From an uncultured Bacteroidia bacterium (GTDB lineage: Bacteria > Bacteroidota > Bacteroidia > Bacteroidales > UBA932): DNA of 64,000 nucleotides. The position numbers were made by a program, and so were the translations under genes. Below, piece after piece: positions 40,299 to 48,441 of the stretch; position 1 is the first letter of the stretch, and each line of letters opens with the position of its first letter. Below the pieces are notes generated by a model that was not told where the DNA came from, searched no databases, and saw nothing but the letters and a program-made list of their open reading frames with translations. The DNA is taken from NCBI GenBank assembly GCA_902778105.1, contig CACYWN010000010.1, positions 17,857 through 81,856 of the forward strand, written 5' to 3'.

Positions 40299-43200
40299 TT
40301 ACAGCGTCAAAGTTATACCGCCCATCATCAGGCGCTGCTGCGGATAGTAACCGTTGTTCACGCCAGGCGATTCCGGGTCGATTCCTTCCGGAAGACCGTC
40401 GATGGTGAACAGGTTCTGTCCCTCGACAAAAAACCGGAGAGACTGGATTCCCAGCTTGGAAGTCCACTTCCTGGGAAGTGTGTATCCCAGCTGGGCACTC
40501 TTCAGGCGTACATATTTACCGTCCCTGATCCAGAACGTGGAACTGAGTCCGTTGTCACCTCCATGGGTGGTCTTGGCCAGGGTCAGACGCGGGAATGTCC
40601 CTTCGGGATTGAATGCGCTGTACGCATTCTGAACCAGGAACAGCGGCGAATTGCCTCCTTCCTTGAAGGTCTGGGTCCAGATGGTATTGTCGTCATTGTC
40701 GTTGTAGTACGTACCCGTCATGGAAATGTCGAAGAGGGCGCCACCCGTAAACTGGGCGTTGAAATCAATCCCCTTCCATGCGAGGTTGAAATTCAAGCCG
40801 AACGTGAGTTCCGGGCGGTTGGAACGGCCGAAATAACCTTTGTCGTCCTCATCGATCTTGCCGTCGCCATTGAGGTCGATGTAGCGGATGTCGCCCACAT
40901 TGGGACGCGTACCGTACCAGGAGGCCTCATCGATTTCCTCTTCGGTCCTGAACAGGCCGTCGGCCTGCCAGCACATGATGCTGCCCACGGTGGTCCCCAC
41001 ACGTTTACGCCAGTCGACAATATTGGGATCATCGTTGTAGACCAGCCAGCGCGTCTTCGAACGGGTGAGACTGCCGGTCACCTCATAGTAGAAGGGATCG
41101 TCTCCCAAGGTGAAATGATTACGATGACGCACAAGGATATCGATACCCTTGGCATCAACGGCATTCTTATTCACCCACGTAGGATAATAACCACCCATGG
41201 ACGAAGGGAATCCGGTAGACTGATAAGTCAGCATGTCGTAGGTATAGTTGTAGAAGCCGTCGACCTCCATTCCCAGCAGACCTCCCCAGAGGGAAAAGTC
41301 CATACCCACATTCCAGCTCTGGGTTTTCTCCCACGAGAGGTCGGTATTGGGAATGCCGGACGTGTAGTAAGCGGGACTTACCACCGTTGCTCCTCCCTTC
41401 TGGCCATACGCTACGTTGGATGACTGGGAGTAAGTGCTCAGGAAGGCATATTCGCTGACACTGTCATTACCCAGAAGGCCTACGCTGGCACGCAATTTCA
41501 AGTCATCCAGCCAGGAGATGCCTTTCATGAACTCTTCCTGGGACAGACGCCACCCGAGGGACACAGAGGGGAAGAATCCCCAGCGGGTCCTGCTCATGCC
41601 GGCAAATTTATAGGATCCGTCGTAACGGCCGGTCACTTCCGCCAGGTATTTTTCCGCATAGTCGTAACGGGCCCTGAACACGAAACCAAGGCTCCGGGAA
41701 GCGCCGCTCCAACCACTGACCGGTGAATTGGAGGCGACTCCGTTCGACAACTCCGGAAGAGAGTCGAACGGAAGGCCCTGTGCATACGCGGCCAGTCCGT
41801 TCCCCTTATAGTCACGGATTTCCGCAAGGGCCATCAAATCGACATGGTGCTTGCCGAAAGCCTGCACATAACCGGCGCTGGCCTGCCCCACCATCTGCTG
41901 CGAGAAAGTCACGCCTTCCCCCAGGTTGTTCACATTGTTGGCGATATGGGGATTGTCCGTACGTTGCTGCCAGACCCATCCGGCATCTGTACGGACCCGT
42001 TGCATAAGGGTATAAGGAGTACTCAGGTTCTTATTGTAACTCACCCCGTAGTCATAGGAGCCGGAAGCCTTCAGGGACAGTCCCGGAATAAAAGGGATAT
42101 TCCAGATGAGGGCGGCATTGACAGAAGCCGAAGCACTTCTGGTTTTTTTGTAACCCGACTCATAGATGGCGGCAAGCGGACTGACCAGGAAACTCTGGTT
42201 GTCCTGGACTGCGCCGGTATAGTAACCATCGTATTTCTCAGGAAGATACGGGTGCATCTGGACAACCTGGCGGGCAATGGAGAACCAGCCGACCTCGGTG
42301 GCCCCGCCGTCCGAGCCACCCGAAAGGAATGCAGGGGTTGAACGGTCGCCGATAACGCCTGACAAGCCGACCTTGTAGCTGAGCTGCTGGGAGAGGCTCC
42401 CTTCGATGTTGGAGCGGATGTTATAGCGTGTAAAATCAAACTTGTCGATATTGCCCTTCTGGTTTAATGTACCGGCACTGACAAAGAACCGGGCCTTGTC
42501 ATTACCGCCCTGGACAGTCACATTGTGCTTCTGCGTCAGGCCGGTTCCGAAGACTTTCTTCACGTAATCGACATTGTCCCAACCGTCCGTCCCAGCCTGC
42601 ATGGCTGCGATATTCTTCTGGGTGAAATACGGGACATAATCCTCGGGAGAAGCGATCTCGCCGTTAGACAGCAGGTCCATCATCTGCGCCACATCATAGT
42701 AATAGGCAAACTGCGGACCGTCCATGAAACGCGGGAAATTAGCGTTCATGGAAGCGCCCACTGAACCATTGTAGGTAATCCGGGTATCGCCCTTGTCACC
42801 CTTCCGGGTGGTGATGATGATTACGCCGCCGGCCGCCTTGAGGCCGTACACCGCCGCCGAAGCGCCGTCCTTCAGGACCGAAACGCTCTCAATGTCGGCC
42901 GGGTCGATGTCGTTGATGTTGTCCACAGGATAGCCGTCCACGACATAGGCGACGCCGTACACGGAACCGCGGATGCGAAGCGAGGCCTGGTCCAGGCCCG
43001 GTTCACCGGACTCCTGCACGGAGGAGATGCCGGGAAGCTTGCCGCCCAGCACCTGGGAAACATTGGTCGCAGGCGCTTTCAGGATTTCATCACCCTTGAT
43101 GGCGGATACGGCCGCCGTCAGGGTCTCTTTCTTCGCCGTTCCGTATCCCACGACGACCACGTCTTCCAGGTAAAGGGCATCCTCCGTCAGGGTGACGCTG

Positions 43201-43475
43201 ATGGCAGAGCGGCCGTCAAAGGTACGCTCCACCGTGGACAGGCCCAGACAGGAGAATTCGATGACATCGCCCTCGGCCGCGCGCAGGGAATAACTTCCAT
43301 CCGCCGCCGTCATGGTGCCGTTCGTGGTGCCTTTCACCAGCACCGTGACACCCGCGAGGGGTTTGCCATCCGCATCGGTCACTTTGCCCCGGACCTGGGC
43401 CTGGGCAAAGGCTGCTGCCTGGACCAGGAACAGTCCGGCCAGCAGAGCAACGATCAGACGGGTAAATGATTTCAT
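40299..43475 (-). CDS. SusC/RagA family TonB-dependent outer-membrane transporter
   Basis: 1058 aa from ATG 43475 (MKSFTRLIVALLAGLFLVQA); ATG 43487 also fits. Signal peptide, then a CarboxypepD_reg-like domain (VRGKVTDADGKPLAGVTVLV), the TonB-box region (EDVVVVGYGTAKKETLTAAV), plug with SVLKDGASAAVYGLKAAGGVIIITTRKG, and a long barrel ending in a terminal aromatic strand (GGITLTL). Imports the PUL oligosaccharide with SusD across the outer membrane. The epimerase gene ends 15 bases upstream, so the two are likely one operon. Confidence 0.96.
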   Translation of the reverse strand: MKSFTRLIVALLAGLFLVQAAAFAQAQVRGKVTDADGKPLAGVTVLVKGTTNGTMTAADGSYSLRAAEGDVIEFSCLGLSTVERTFDGRSAISVTLTEDALYLEDVVVVGYGTAKKETLTAAVSAIKGDEILKAPATNVSQVLGGKLPGISSVQESGEPGLDQASLRIRGSVYGVAYVVDGYPVDNINDIDPADIESVSVLKDGASAAVYGLKAAGGVIIITTRKGDKGDTRITYNGSVGASMNANFPRFMDGPQFAYYYDVAQMMDLLSNGEIASPEDYVPYFTQKNIAAMQAGTDGWDNVDYVKKVFGTGLTQKHNVTVQGGNDKARFFVSAGTLNQKGNIDKFDFTRYNIRSNIEGSLSQQLSYKVGLSGVIGDRSTPAFLSGGSDGGATEVGWFSIARQVVQMHPYLPEKYDGYYTGAVQDNQSFLVSPLAAIYESGYKKTRSASASVNAALIWNIPFIPGLSLKASGSYDYGVSYNKNLSTPYTLMQRVRTDAGWVWQQRTDNPHIANNVNNLGEGVTFSQQMVGQASAGYVQAFGKHHVDLMALAEIRDYKGNGLAAYAQGLPFDSLPELSNGVASNSPVSGWSGASRSLGFVFRARYDYAEKYLAEVTGRYDGSYKFAGMSRTRWGFFPSVSLGWRLSQEEFMKGISWLDDLKLRASVGLLGNDSVSEYAFLSTYSQSSNVAYGQKGGATVVSPAYYTSGIPNTDLSWEKTQSWNVGMDFSLWGGLLGMEVDGFYNYTYDMLTYQSTGFPSSMGGYYPTWVNKNAVDAKGIDILVRHRNHFTLGDDPFYYEVTGSLTRSKTRWLVYNDDPNIVDWRKRVGTTVGSIMCWQADGLFRTEEEIDEASWYGTRPNVGDIRYIDLNGDGKIDEDDKGYFGRSNRPELTFGLNFNLAWKGIDFNAQFTGGALFDISMTGTYYNDNDDNTIWTQTFKEGGNSPLFLVQNAYSAFNPEGTFPRLTLAKTTHGGDNGLSSTFWIRDGKYVRLKSAQLGYTLPRKWTSKLGIQSLRFFVEGQNLFTIDGLPEGIDPESPGVNNGYYPQQRLMMGGITLTL

Positions 43476-43490
43476 ATCTTGAGGCATTGT

Positions 43491-44675
43491 TTACTTTTTG
43501 TCTGCGATTTCCTGCAGGATGGTCCCGATCTGGTAGAGACCGCGGGGAACATGGAAGCAGCCCTTCCATTTGCCGCCCTTGAGCGGCAGGAGCACCTCTC
43601 CCCTGCGGTTCAGGTACCCATACCATTCCGGATACTCCGGGTCCTTGAAATGCGTCCAGAGATAATCATCCAGCCTGAGGAACCACTCCAGGGCCTTTTC
43701 GTTGCCGGTGAGCCGGTAGCCCTTGATCATGGCGATGGCGCTCTCCAGGTGCACCCACCAGAGTTTCTGGTCCCATTCCAGTTCCTGGGTGGGATAGCCC
43801 TTGCGGTCCATGAAATAGAAGATGCCGCCGTACTCCTTGTCCCAGCCGTAGTCGATGACCCGGAGGGCGATCTCCATGCTCTTGTCGATGATGTCCTGCC
43901 GGTGCAGGCGGATGCCCAGGTTCATCATGAACCACAGGGCCTCCAGGTCGTGGCCGGGGTTGATGCGCCGGCCTTCGAAGCAGTCGATGAGGCTGCCGTC
44001 CGGGGCGAGGTTCTCCACCATCACGCCCAGGTCCGGCTGGTAGAACACGTCGAAGACCTCGTGCAGGGCCTCGTCGATGGTCTTGTCCAGCAGGGACTTG
44101 TCCTCGATGATGGGCTCGATCTCCAGGGCCATGTTGCAGATGATCATCGGGAGGGCGAAGTCCTTCATGGGGCGGGTGCCGGGAACGGCCTTCAGCCACC
44201 GGCCCTTCGGATTCGAGCGGCGGTCCAGGATGCGCTGGAAGGTCTTCCGGGCGATGTCGGCATAATGCCCATTCCCCGTTGCGACGGCCAGCTGGGCGAA
44301 AGCCATGCAGGCGAACGTGTTGGAGAAGATGTTGTAGGGGGCGATGATGGGCTTTCCCTCGCGCGTGAGCGAAAAATAGAAGTCGAAGTTCCCGTCATGG
44401 CCGTATTCTTCCAGGAAGCGGGCCCCCTGCTGCGCGCAGGCGAGCCAGGCCGGATTTTTCTCCACCTGGTTGTACAGCATGGCGAACAGCCAGACCTCCC
44501 GGCCCTGCAGCCAGACAAACTTGTCGGTATCGAAGACGCTTCCATCCCGGTTCAGGCAGGTGAAGTAACCGCCGAACTCCTTATCCTGGGATTTTTCCAG
44601 CCAAAAAGGCAAGACGTTGTCGTACAATTCCTTACGATAACGTGCTGCCATGGCTCCAAAGTCAATAGCATTCAT
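43491..44675 (-). CDS. N-acylglucosamine 2-epimerase (AGE/RenBP family)
   Basis: 394 aa from ATG 44675, 40 bases after a TAAATTTG promoter; longer starts run into that promoter. The (alpha/alpha)6-barrel pattern of the AGE family is clear (FVWLQGREVWLFAMLYN, IFSNTFACMAFAQLA). Catalytic histidines His242 in INPGHDLEALWF and His375 in KGCFHVPRG match the positions known from cyanobacterial AGE. The family interconverts GlcNAc and ManNAc; cellobiose 2-epimerases are relatives, so the sugar is not certain. It lacks a signal peptide, so it is cytoplasmic and acts after uptake. It heads the PUL operon. Confidence 0.88.
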   Translation of the reverse strand: MNAIDFGAMAARYRKELYDNVLPFWLEKSQDKEFGGYFTCLNRDGSVFDTDKFVWLQGREVWLFAMLYNQVEKNPAWLACAQQGARFLEEYGHDGNFDFYFSLTREGKPIIAPYNIFSNTFACMAFAQLAVATGNGHYADIARKTFQRILDRRSNPKGRWLKAVPGTRPMKDFALPMIICNMALEIEPIIEDKSLLDKTIDEALHEVFDVFYQPDLGVMVENLAPDGSLIDCFEGRRINPGHDLEALWFMMNLGIRLHRQDIIDKSMEIALRVIDYGWDKEYGGIFYFMDRKGYPTQELEWDQKLWWVHLESAIAMIKGYRLTGNEKALEWFLRLDDYLWTHFKDPEYPEWYGYLNRRGEVLLPLKGGKWKGCFHVPRGLYQIGTILQEIADKK

Positions 44676-44714
44676 AGGACGATTCTTTATAAACGGATTC
44701 CGTATGGTCTGCGA

Positions 44715-44722
44715 CAAATTTA
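44715..44722 (-). promoter_or_regulatory. -7 promoter element (TAAATTTG) of the epimerase-susC operon
   Basis: Fits TAnnTTTG on the minus strand, 39 bases before the epimerase ATG. Candidate operator repeats lie just upstream. Confidence 0.6.
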
Positions 44723-44746
44723 ATAAACGCCAGGAAAAAATCAAAG

Positions 44747-44777
44747 GTTTTTAACATTTTATTAAAAACAAAAATGT
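44747..44777. promoter_or_regulatory. Candidate regulator-binding inverted repeats in the divergent PUL promoter region
   Basis: GTTTTTAA (44747-44754) and TTAAAAAC (44762-44769) form a perfect 8-base dyad. A second perfect dyad ACATTTT/AAAATGT (44754-44760 and 44771-44777) overlaps it. They lie between the epimerase and ROK promoters, a fitting place for the ROK protein to bind. Confidence 0.35.
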
Positions 44778-44829
44778 CAATTTTAACAGTTCAAGTATAT
44801 TACCGCTTGTATAATTGTCGGATTAATCC

Positions 44830-44837
44830 TATCTTTG
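44830..44837 (+). promoter_or_regulatory. -7 promoter element (TATCTTTG) of the ROK operon
   Basis: Perfect TAnnTTTG match. CTTG at 44807-44810 is 19 bases upstream and could be the -33 element. The ATG follows at 44856. Confidence 0.65.
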
Positions 44838-44855
44838 CGTTGATTCGATACAATC

Positions 44856-46055
44856 ATGGAACCTTTCCTGGACAGCCTGCTGAAAAACCGCTATCCTGCG
44901 GAGAAAAAAAGCATTCTCGCCCTCTGCGAGAATGGAGACACCTACTCCCTCTCGGACCTCGCCCATGAACTGGGAACCAGCATACCCAAGGTCACGCGCA
45001 TCGTCAGCGAGATGGAGCAGGCGGGCATCCTGTCCGACTGGGGCAAGCAGGAATCGGCCACCGGACGCCGGCCGAGCCTGTACGGGCTCAACCCGGACGC
45101 AGGCTTCTTCGTGGGCGTGGAGGTAGGGAAAGGCGAACTCACGCTGGCCGTCACGGATTTCACCGGCCGGCTGATCCAGTTCCAGGACGGGATCGCCTTC
45201 ACCCTGACCGGCACGGAAGAGTCGGTCCTCGGTCTTTGCGCCTGCGTGAAGAAACAATTGCGGAAATATCACCTGGACCCCTCCCAGGTCCGTGCCGTGG
45301 GCGTGAACCTCACCGGCCGGGTCAACCACCGGACCGGGTACAGCTACAGCTATTACATCAGCGAGGAAAAACCCATCCGGAGCATCCTGGAACAGGGATT
45401 CGGCTGGCCGGTCTTCATCGAGAACGACTCCCGGGGCATGGCCTTCGGCGAATACATGAGCGGCATTGCGGGCGACGCCCGGACGGTCCTTTTCCTGAAC
45501 GTAGGCTGGGGACTGGGCATGGGCATGGTCCTGGACGGGAAGCTGTTCAGCGGAAAATCCGGCTTTTCCGGCGAAATCGGCCACTTCCCCCTGCTGGACA
45601 ACCACCAGATCTGCCGCTGCGGCAAGGTGGGTTGCCTGGAGACCGGCGCCTCCGGACTCGCGCTGCACCGCCTCATCGGGGAAAGGCTGGCGGAAGGCCA
45701 TCCCTCCATCCTCTCGGCCGCCTTTGCCGAAGGCCGGGAAATAACCTTGAATGACATTCTGGACGCCGTGGCCAAGGAAGACGTGACGGCCATCGAGTGT
45801 GTGGAACAGGTGGGAAGCACCCTGGGACGCGCCGTCGCGGGTCTCATCAACCTGTTCAACCCGGACGTGGTCGTGATCGGCGGGCGCCTGTGCGTGACGG
45901 AGCAGTACCTGATGCCGCCCCTGCTGGGTGCCGTGAGCCGCCTGTCCCTCAACCTGGTGAACAACGACACCGTCATCAAGGTATCCCGTCTCGGGAACAA
46001 GGCCGGTGCGGTGGGCGCCAGCCTTCTCTCCAAGCACAGACTGTTAAACCGATAG
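44856..46055 (+). CDS. ROK family transcriptional regulator (NagC/XylR type)
   Basis: 399 aa. An N-terminal winged helix-turn-helix (YSLSDLAHELGTSIPKVTRIV, SEMEQAGIL) is followed by a ROK sugar-kinase-like domain. The zinc motif CRCGKVGCLET lies after GHFPLLDNH, and GVEVGKGELTLAVTDFTG is the ATPase-like phosphate loop region. The DNA-binding domain makes it a regulator rather than a kinase. Likely effector: an amino-sugar or sugar phosphate from the PUL glycan. It is divergent from the epimerase-susC operon, so it may control both; the next gene follows after two bases. Confidence 0.9.
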   Translation: MEPFLDSLLKNRYPAEKKSILALCENGDTYSLSDLAHELGTSIPKVTRIVSEMEQAGILSDWGKQESATGRRPSLYGLNPDAGFFVGVEVGKGELTLAVTDFTGRLIQFQDGIAFTLTGTEESVLGLCACVKKQLRKYHLDPSQVRAVGVNLTGRVNHRTGYSYSYYISEEKPIRSILEQGFGWPVFIENDSRGMAFGEYMSGIAGDARTVLFLNVGWGLGMGMVLDGKLFSGKSGFSGEIGHFPLLDNHQICRCGKVGCLETGASGLALHRLIGERLAEGHPSILSAAFAEGREITLNDILDAVAKEDVTAIECVEQVGSTLGRAVAGLINLFNPDVVVIGGRLCVTEQYLMPPLLGAVSRLSLNLVNNDTVIKVSRLGNKAGAVGASLLSKHRLLNR

Positions 46056-46057
46056 AT

Positions 46058-47143
46058 ATGGAAAACAGACGAGAATTCCTCAAGAAAAGCGCTCTTGCCG
46101 CCGCTGCCGCCCCCCTGTTGGCATCCGGCTGCAAATCCTCTTCCGGCACCGACAAATACGGCATCGAGCCGGACCCGTCCGTCGAAAGCCGGCTCATTGT
46201 TCCCAAGGGAAACGCCCTTCCCATCACGGGCACCTTCCTGGATGAGATCTCCCACGACATTCCCCACCAGAACTGGGGCGAACGGGAGTGGGACCGGGAT
46301 TTCCGGTACATGAAGGCCATCGGCATCGACACGGTCATCGACATCCGGTGCGGCTACCGGAAGTTCATCACCTACCCCTCCCCGTATCTCCTCAAGAAAG
46401 GTTGCTACATGCCCTCGGTGGACCTCATCGACATGTTCTGCCGCCTGGCGGAAAAATATGGGATGAAATTCATGCTGGGGCTGTACGATTCCGGAAAGTA
46501 CTGGGACACAGGCGATATGTCCTACGAGGTGGAGTCCAACAAGTACGTCATTGACGAAGTCTGGGAGCGGTACGGCTCCAAGTACAAGAGCTTCGGCGGG
46601 TGGTACATTTCCGGCGAGATTTCCCGCGCCACCAAGGGCGCCATCGAGTCCTTCCGGACGATGGGACGCCAGTGCAAGGAGGTCTCCGGCGGCCTGCCCA
46701 CCTTCATCTCTCCCTGGATCGACGGCAAGAAAGCTGTCATGGGAACGGGGGAAATGACCAATGAAGAAGCCGTTTCCGTCGCCCAGCACGAGAAGGAATG
46801 GAACGAGATCTTCGACGGCATCCACGAATATGTCGATGCCTGCGCGTTCCAGGACGGCCATATCGACTACGACGAGCTGGACGCCTTCTTCAGCGTGAAC
46901 AAGAAACTCGCGGACCGGTACGGGATGCAGTGCTGGACCAATGCCGAAACCTTCGATCGGGACATGCCCATCCACTTCTTCCCGCTGAAGTTCGACAAGC
47001 TCCGGCTCAAGCTGGAAGCGGCGAAGCGCTGCGGCTACGACAAAGCCATCACCTTCGAGTTCTCCCACTTCATGAGCCCGCAGTCGGCCTACCTCCAGGC
47101 CGGGCACCTGTATGACAGATATAAAGAGTACTTCGGACTATGA
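46058..47143 (+). CDS. DUF4434 domain protein, exported (Tat/lipoprotein signal)
   Basis: 361 aa. The N-terminus MENRREFLKKSALAAAAA has a Tat-type motif (RREFLKK) and a lipobox-like ASGC. The DUF4434 core is plain: LPITGTFLDEISHDIP, NWGEREWDRDFRYMKAIG, IDTVIDIRCGYRKF, then FGGWYISGEI and a TIM-barrel pattern to CGYDKAITFEFSHFMSPQ. DUF4434 proteins look like glycosidases or sugar-active enzymes but lack a settled function. Starts two bases after the ROK gene and overlaps the MFS start by four bases (ATGA), so the three form one operon. Confidence 0.85.
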   Translation: MENRREFLKKSALAAAAAPLLASGCKSSSGTDKYGIEPDPSVESRLIVPKGNALPITGTFLDEISHDIPHQNWGEREWDRDFRYMKAIGIDTVIDIRCGYRKFITYPSPYLLKKGCYMPSVDLIDMFCRLAEKYGMKFMLGLYDSGKYWDTGDMSYEVESNKYVIDEVWERYGSKYKSFGGWYISGEISRATKGAIESFRTMGRQCKEVSGGLPTFISPWIDGKKAVMGTGEMTNEEAVSVAQHEKEWNEIFDGIHEYVDACAFQDGHIDYDELDAFFSVNKKLADRYGMQCWTNAETFDRDMPIHFFPLKFDKLRLKLEAAKRCGYDKAITFEFSHFMSPQSAYLQAGHLYDRYKEYFGL

Positions 47144-48441
47144 GCAACAAGGAAAAAAGCATGGGATACATCGTCTTCCTGTCCGTCGTGGCGGCCATCG
47201 GCGGTATCCTGTTCGGCTATGACACGGCCGTGATTTCCGGCACGACGGAAATCGTGAAGGCCCAGTTCGGCCTGTCCACGGGCATGGAAGGCTGGTTCGT
47301 AGGGTGCGCCCTCATCGGGTCCATCATCGGCGTGCTGGTCGCCGGCATGCTCAGCGACTTCCTCGGGCGCAAGAAGACGATGCTCATCTCGGCCCTGATG
47401 TTCTCCGTATCGGCCATCGGCTGCGCCGTATGCGGGAATTTCGGCCAGCTGGTCGTCTACCGCATGATCGGCGGCTTCGGCATCGGCGTCGTTTCCATCG
47501 TCTCCCCCATCTACATCTCGGAAGTGGCGCCCGCCGAAAAGCGGGGGACGCTCGTGTCCCTGTACCAGCTCTTTATCACCATCGGCTTCCTGCTGGCCTA
47601 CCTGATGAACTACCTCATCCTGCGCGGGGCGGCAGTGGACGCCACGGGAACGGAACTGGGCACCCGCATGTTCAACCAGGAATACTGGCGGGGGATGTTC
47701 GGCTGCGAAGCCATCCCGGACCTCCTGTTCCTGGTGCTCATCTTCTTCATCCCGGAGAGTCCGCGCTGGCTCGCCATCCGCGGCCAGCGGCAGGACAAGA
47801 GCGAGGAATGGAAGGCCCTCCGCGAGCCCGGCATCCTGAAAGCCGTGCTCATCGGCAGCGCCATCGCCATCCTGGGCCAGTTCATGGGCGTGAACGCCGT
47901 GCTGTATTACGGGCCCAAGATCTTCCAGGACGCCGGCCTGAGCGGGGAAGGCTCCATGTTCTCCACCGTCCTCGTGGGCGTGGTGAACATGCTGACGACG
48001 GTCATCGCCCTCCTCATCATCGACAAGGTGGGCCGGAAACAGCTGGTCTGGTGGGGCGTCGGCGGAATGATCGTCTGCCTGCTGTGCATCGGCACCTGGT
48101 TTGCCGTGGGCACGATGCCCACCTGGTTCCTTCTGACCTTCTTCCTCCTGTACGTCTTCTGCACGGCCATCTCCATCAGCGCCGTGGTCTTCGTCCTCCT
48201 GTCCGAGATGTATCCGAACAGAGTGCGAGGCCTGGCGATGTCCATCGCCGGCCTCGCACTGTGGGTGGGCACGTACCTGATCGGGCAGCTGACGCCCTGG
48301 ATGCTGGAGAACCTGACTCCCGCAGGCACCTTCTTCCTCTTCGCCTTCTGCTGTCTCCCCTACCTCTTCATCATGTGGAAGTACGTTCCGGAGACCACCG
48401 GCAAGACGCTCGAGGAAATCGAGAACTACTGGAAGCAGTAA
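47140..48441 (+). CDS. Sugar-porter MFS transporter (XylE-like)
   Basis: 433 aa with twelve membrane helices. Sugar-porter signatures are present: GGILFGYDTAVISGT, DFLGRKKTM (GRR/K motif), YISEVAPAEKRG, PESPRWLAIRGQ, and the C-terminal VPETTGKTLEEIE. Likely a proton-linked uptake system for the monosaccharide released by the exported PUL enzymes. It is slightly shorter than usual (about 460), mainly in loops. Coupled to the DUF4434 gene by a four-base overlap. Its stop is directly adjacent to the convergent argS stop. Confidence 0.92.
   Translation: MSNKEKSMGYIVFLSVVAAIGGILFGYDTAVISGTTEIVKAQFGLSTGMEGWFVGCALIGSIIGVLVAGMLSDFLGRKKTMLISALMFSVSAIGCAVCGNFGQLVVYRMIGGFGIGVVSIVSPIYISEVAPAEKRGTLVSLYQLFITIGFLLAYLMNYLILRGAAVDATGTELGTRMFNQEYWRGMFGCEAIPDLLFLVLIFFIPESPRWLAIRGQRQDKSEEWKALREPGILKAVLIGSAIAILGQFMGVNAVLYYGPKIFQDAGLSGEGSMFSTVLVGVVNMLTTVIALLIIDKVGRKQLVWWGVGGMIVCLLCIGTWFAVGTMPTWFLLTFFLLYVFCTAISISAVVFVLLSEMYPNRVRGLAMSIAGLALWVGTYLIGQLTPWMLENLTPAGTFFLFAFCCLPYLFIMWKYVPETTGKTLEEIENYWKQ

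Noticed and set aside
31399-48441. Sialic acid (nan) catabolic locus
   Set aside because: An AGE-type epimerase and MFS permease are present, but no sialidase, neuraminate lyase or sialic-acid esterase lies in the window.
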